Shown here: positions 5,480-5,997 of the stretch, in pieces
How positions within the stretch are numbered: position 1 is the stretch's first letter
Layout of the letters: the number at the start of each line of letters is the position of its first letter
Source of the DNA: Actinomycetales bacterium
GTDB taxonomy: Bacteria > Actinomycetota > Actinomycetes > S36-B12
NCBI GenBank assembly: GCA_017849335.1
Contig: JAFIHP010000019.1
Coordinates: forward strand, 1-5,997
Length of the DNA stretch: 5,997 nt
Reading direction: 5' to 3'
Made by a program: the position numbers and the translations under genes
The notes under the pieces: generated by a model
Database searches by the model: none
What the model saw: the letters and a program-made list of their open reading frames with translations, nothing else
Told to the model about the DNA's origin: nothing

Positions 5480-5997
5480 TCACGCCGTCAGGCCCGGCAG
5501 GCCGTCGATGCTGACGGCGTTCTTCTCCGCCCGGTAGGAGGCCAGCGCGGCCTCGCCCTTCTTGGCGTTCGTCAGGTCGAGCACGTCTCGGTCGGCCTCG
5601 TACCGCAACGTCGGCACGGCATACCCGCACGAGTCGGAGGCCCGCGTCACGTCCACCACGATGACCGACCGGACGCCCGGGTGCGTCGTGAACCGGGCGA
5701 CCAGGTCCGCGAACTCCTCGTCCCCGGGCACGACGACCCGACCCCGGCCGTGAAGCCGGACGATGCGGGGCCGTCCCTCGAAGGTGCAGAACATCACGAC
5801 GATCCGCCCGTTCTCACGCAGATGCGCGATGGTCTCGACCCCGCTGCCGGTGAGGTCGAGGTAGGCGACGGTGTGGTCGTCGATGACGGCGAAGGTGCCG
5901 GTCGTGCCCTTTGGCGAGCAGTTGACGGTCTGGTCGACCGAGGTGGCCGCCGTCGCGACGAAGAACACCGGCTGCGCGACCATCCACTCGGCGAGCG
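5480..5997 (-). CDS. Pyridoxamine 5'-phosphate oxidase-family (split-barrel flavin-binding) protein, N-terminus outside window
   Basis: The frame ends at TGA (5482-5480) and stays open to the window edge. An ATG exists at 5983, but the preceding in-frame codons read LAEW directly before MVAQPVFFVATA. That matches the usual interior of this family (LAEWIEAQPVFFVATAP-like), and no ribosome binding site precedes the ATG, so the true start is probably about 15-20 codons further upstream. Numbering from that Met: NCSPKG (21-26), LDLTGSGVETIAHLRENGRI (42-61) and FEGRPRIVRLHGRGRV (68-83) are typical of the split-barrel FMN-binding fold. DSCGYAVP (117-124) and YRAEKNAVSIDGLP (150-163) mark the actinobacteria-rich uncharacterised subgroup rather than true PdxH of vitamin B6 synthesis. 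The substrate is unknown; the cofactor is probably FMN or a related flavin. It lies 37 bp upstream of valS on the same strand, but the palindrome and the valS promoter between them argue for separate transcripts. Confidence 0.9.
   Translation of the reverse strand, partial: LAEWMVAQPVFFVATAATSVDQTVNCSPKGTTGTFAVIDDHTVAYLDLTGSGVETIAHLRENGRIVVMFCTFEGRPRIVRLHGRGRVVVPGDEEFADLVARFTTHPGVRSVIVVDVTRASDSCGYAVPTLRYEADRDVLDLTNAKKGEAALASYRAEKNAVSIDGLPGLTA

Overview
The window is about 6 kb of uniformly GC-rich DNA (roughly 70 % G+C by eye) with strong G/C third codon positions, GTG starts and a probable leaderless promoter. Together with the gene types this points to an actinobacterial chromosome. I cannot assign a genus.

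Left half (1-2856, + strand): four rightward genes. The first (2-277) enters from outside the window and is only a Pro/Glu-rich stretch plus a coiled coil. It overlaps a 109-aa unknown (274-603) by ATGA, so the two are probably translationally coupled. After a 130-bp gap with a possible promoter comes a large ParA/MinD-superfamily ATPase (741-2525). It has an alpha/beta N-terminal domain, a long charged linker carrying HR(Y/H)EPEP tandem repeats, and a C-terminal deviant-Walker ATPase domain. This order resembles the TadZ/CpaE localisation ATPases of Tad pilus systems, but no pilus, conjugation or partition gene lies in the window. A 97-aa unknown (2563-2856) follows 37 bp later.

Right half (2857-5997, - strand): valS, encoding an 855-aa valyl-tRNA synthetase of the archaeal-like 'type 2' form, and upstream of it the 3' part of a pyridoxamine 5'-phosphate oxidase-like flavin/split-barrel protein whose N-terminus lies outside the window. 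Between them are 37 bp holding a perfect 20-bp palindrome and a TAGAAT -10 box only 8 nt from the valS ATG, which implies a leaderless valS mRNA. valS and the 97-aa gene converge across 18 bp containing a small inverted repeat.

The right half is housekeeping. The left half is the accessory-looking part: an orphan positioning-type ATPase among small proteins with no recognisable family. I see no tRNA, rRNA, insertion sequence, CRISPR array or attachment site. No complete new system can be demonstrated from this window alone; the left-hand cluster and the valS control region are the best leads.
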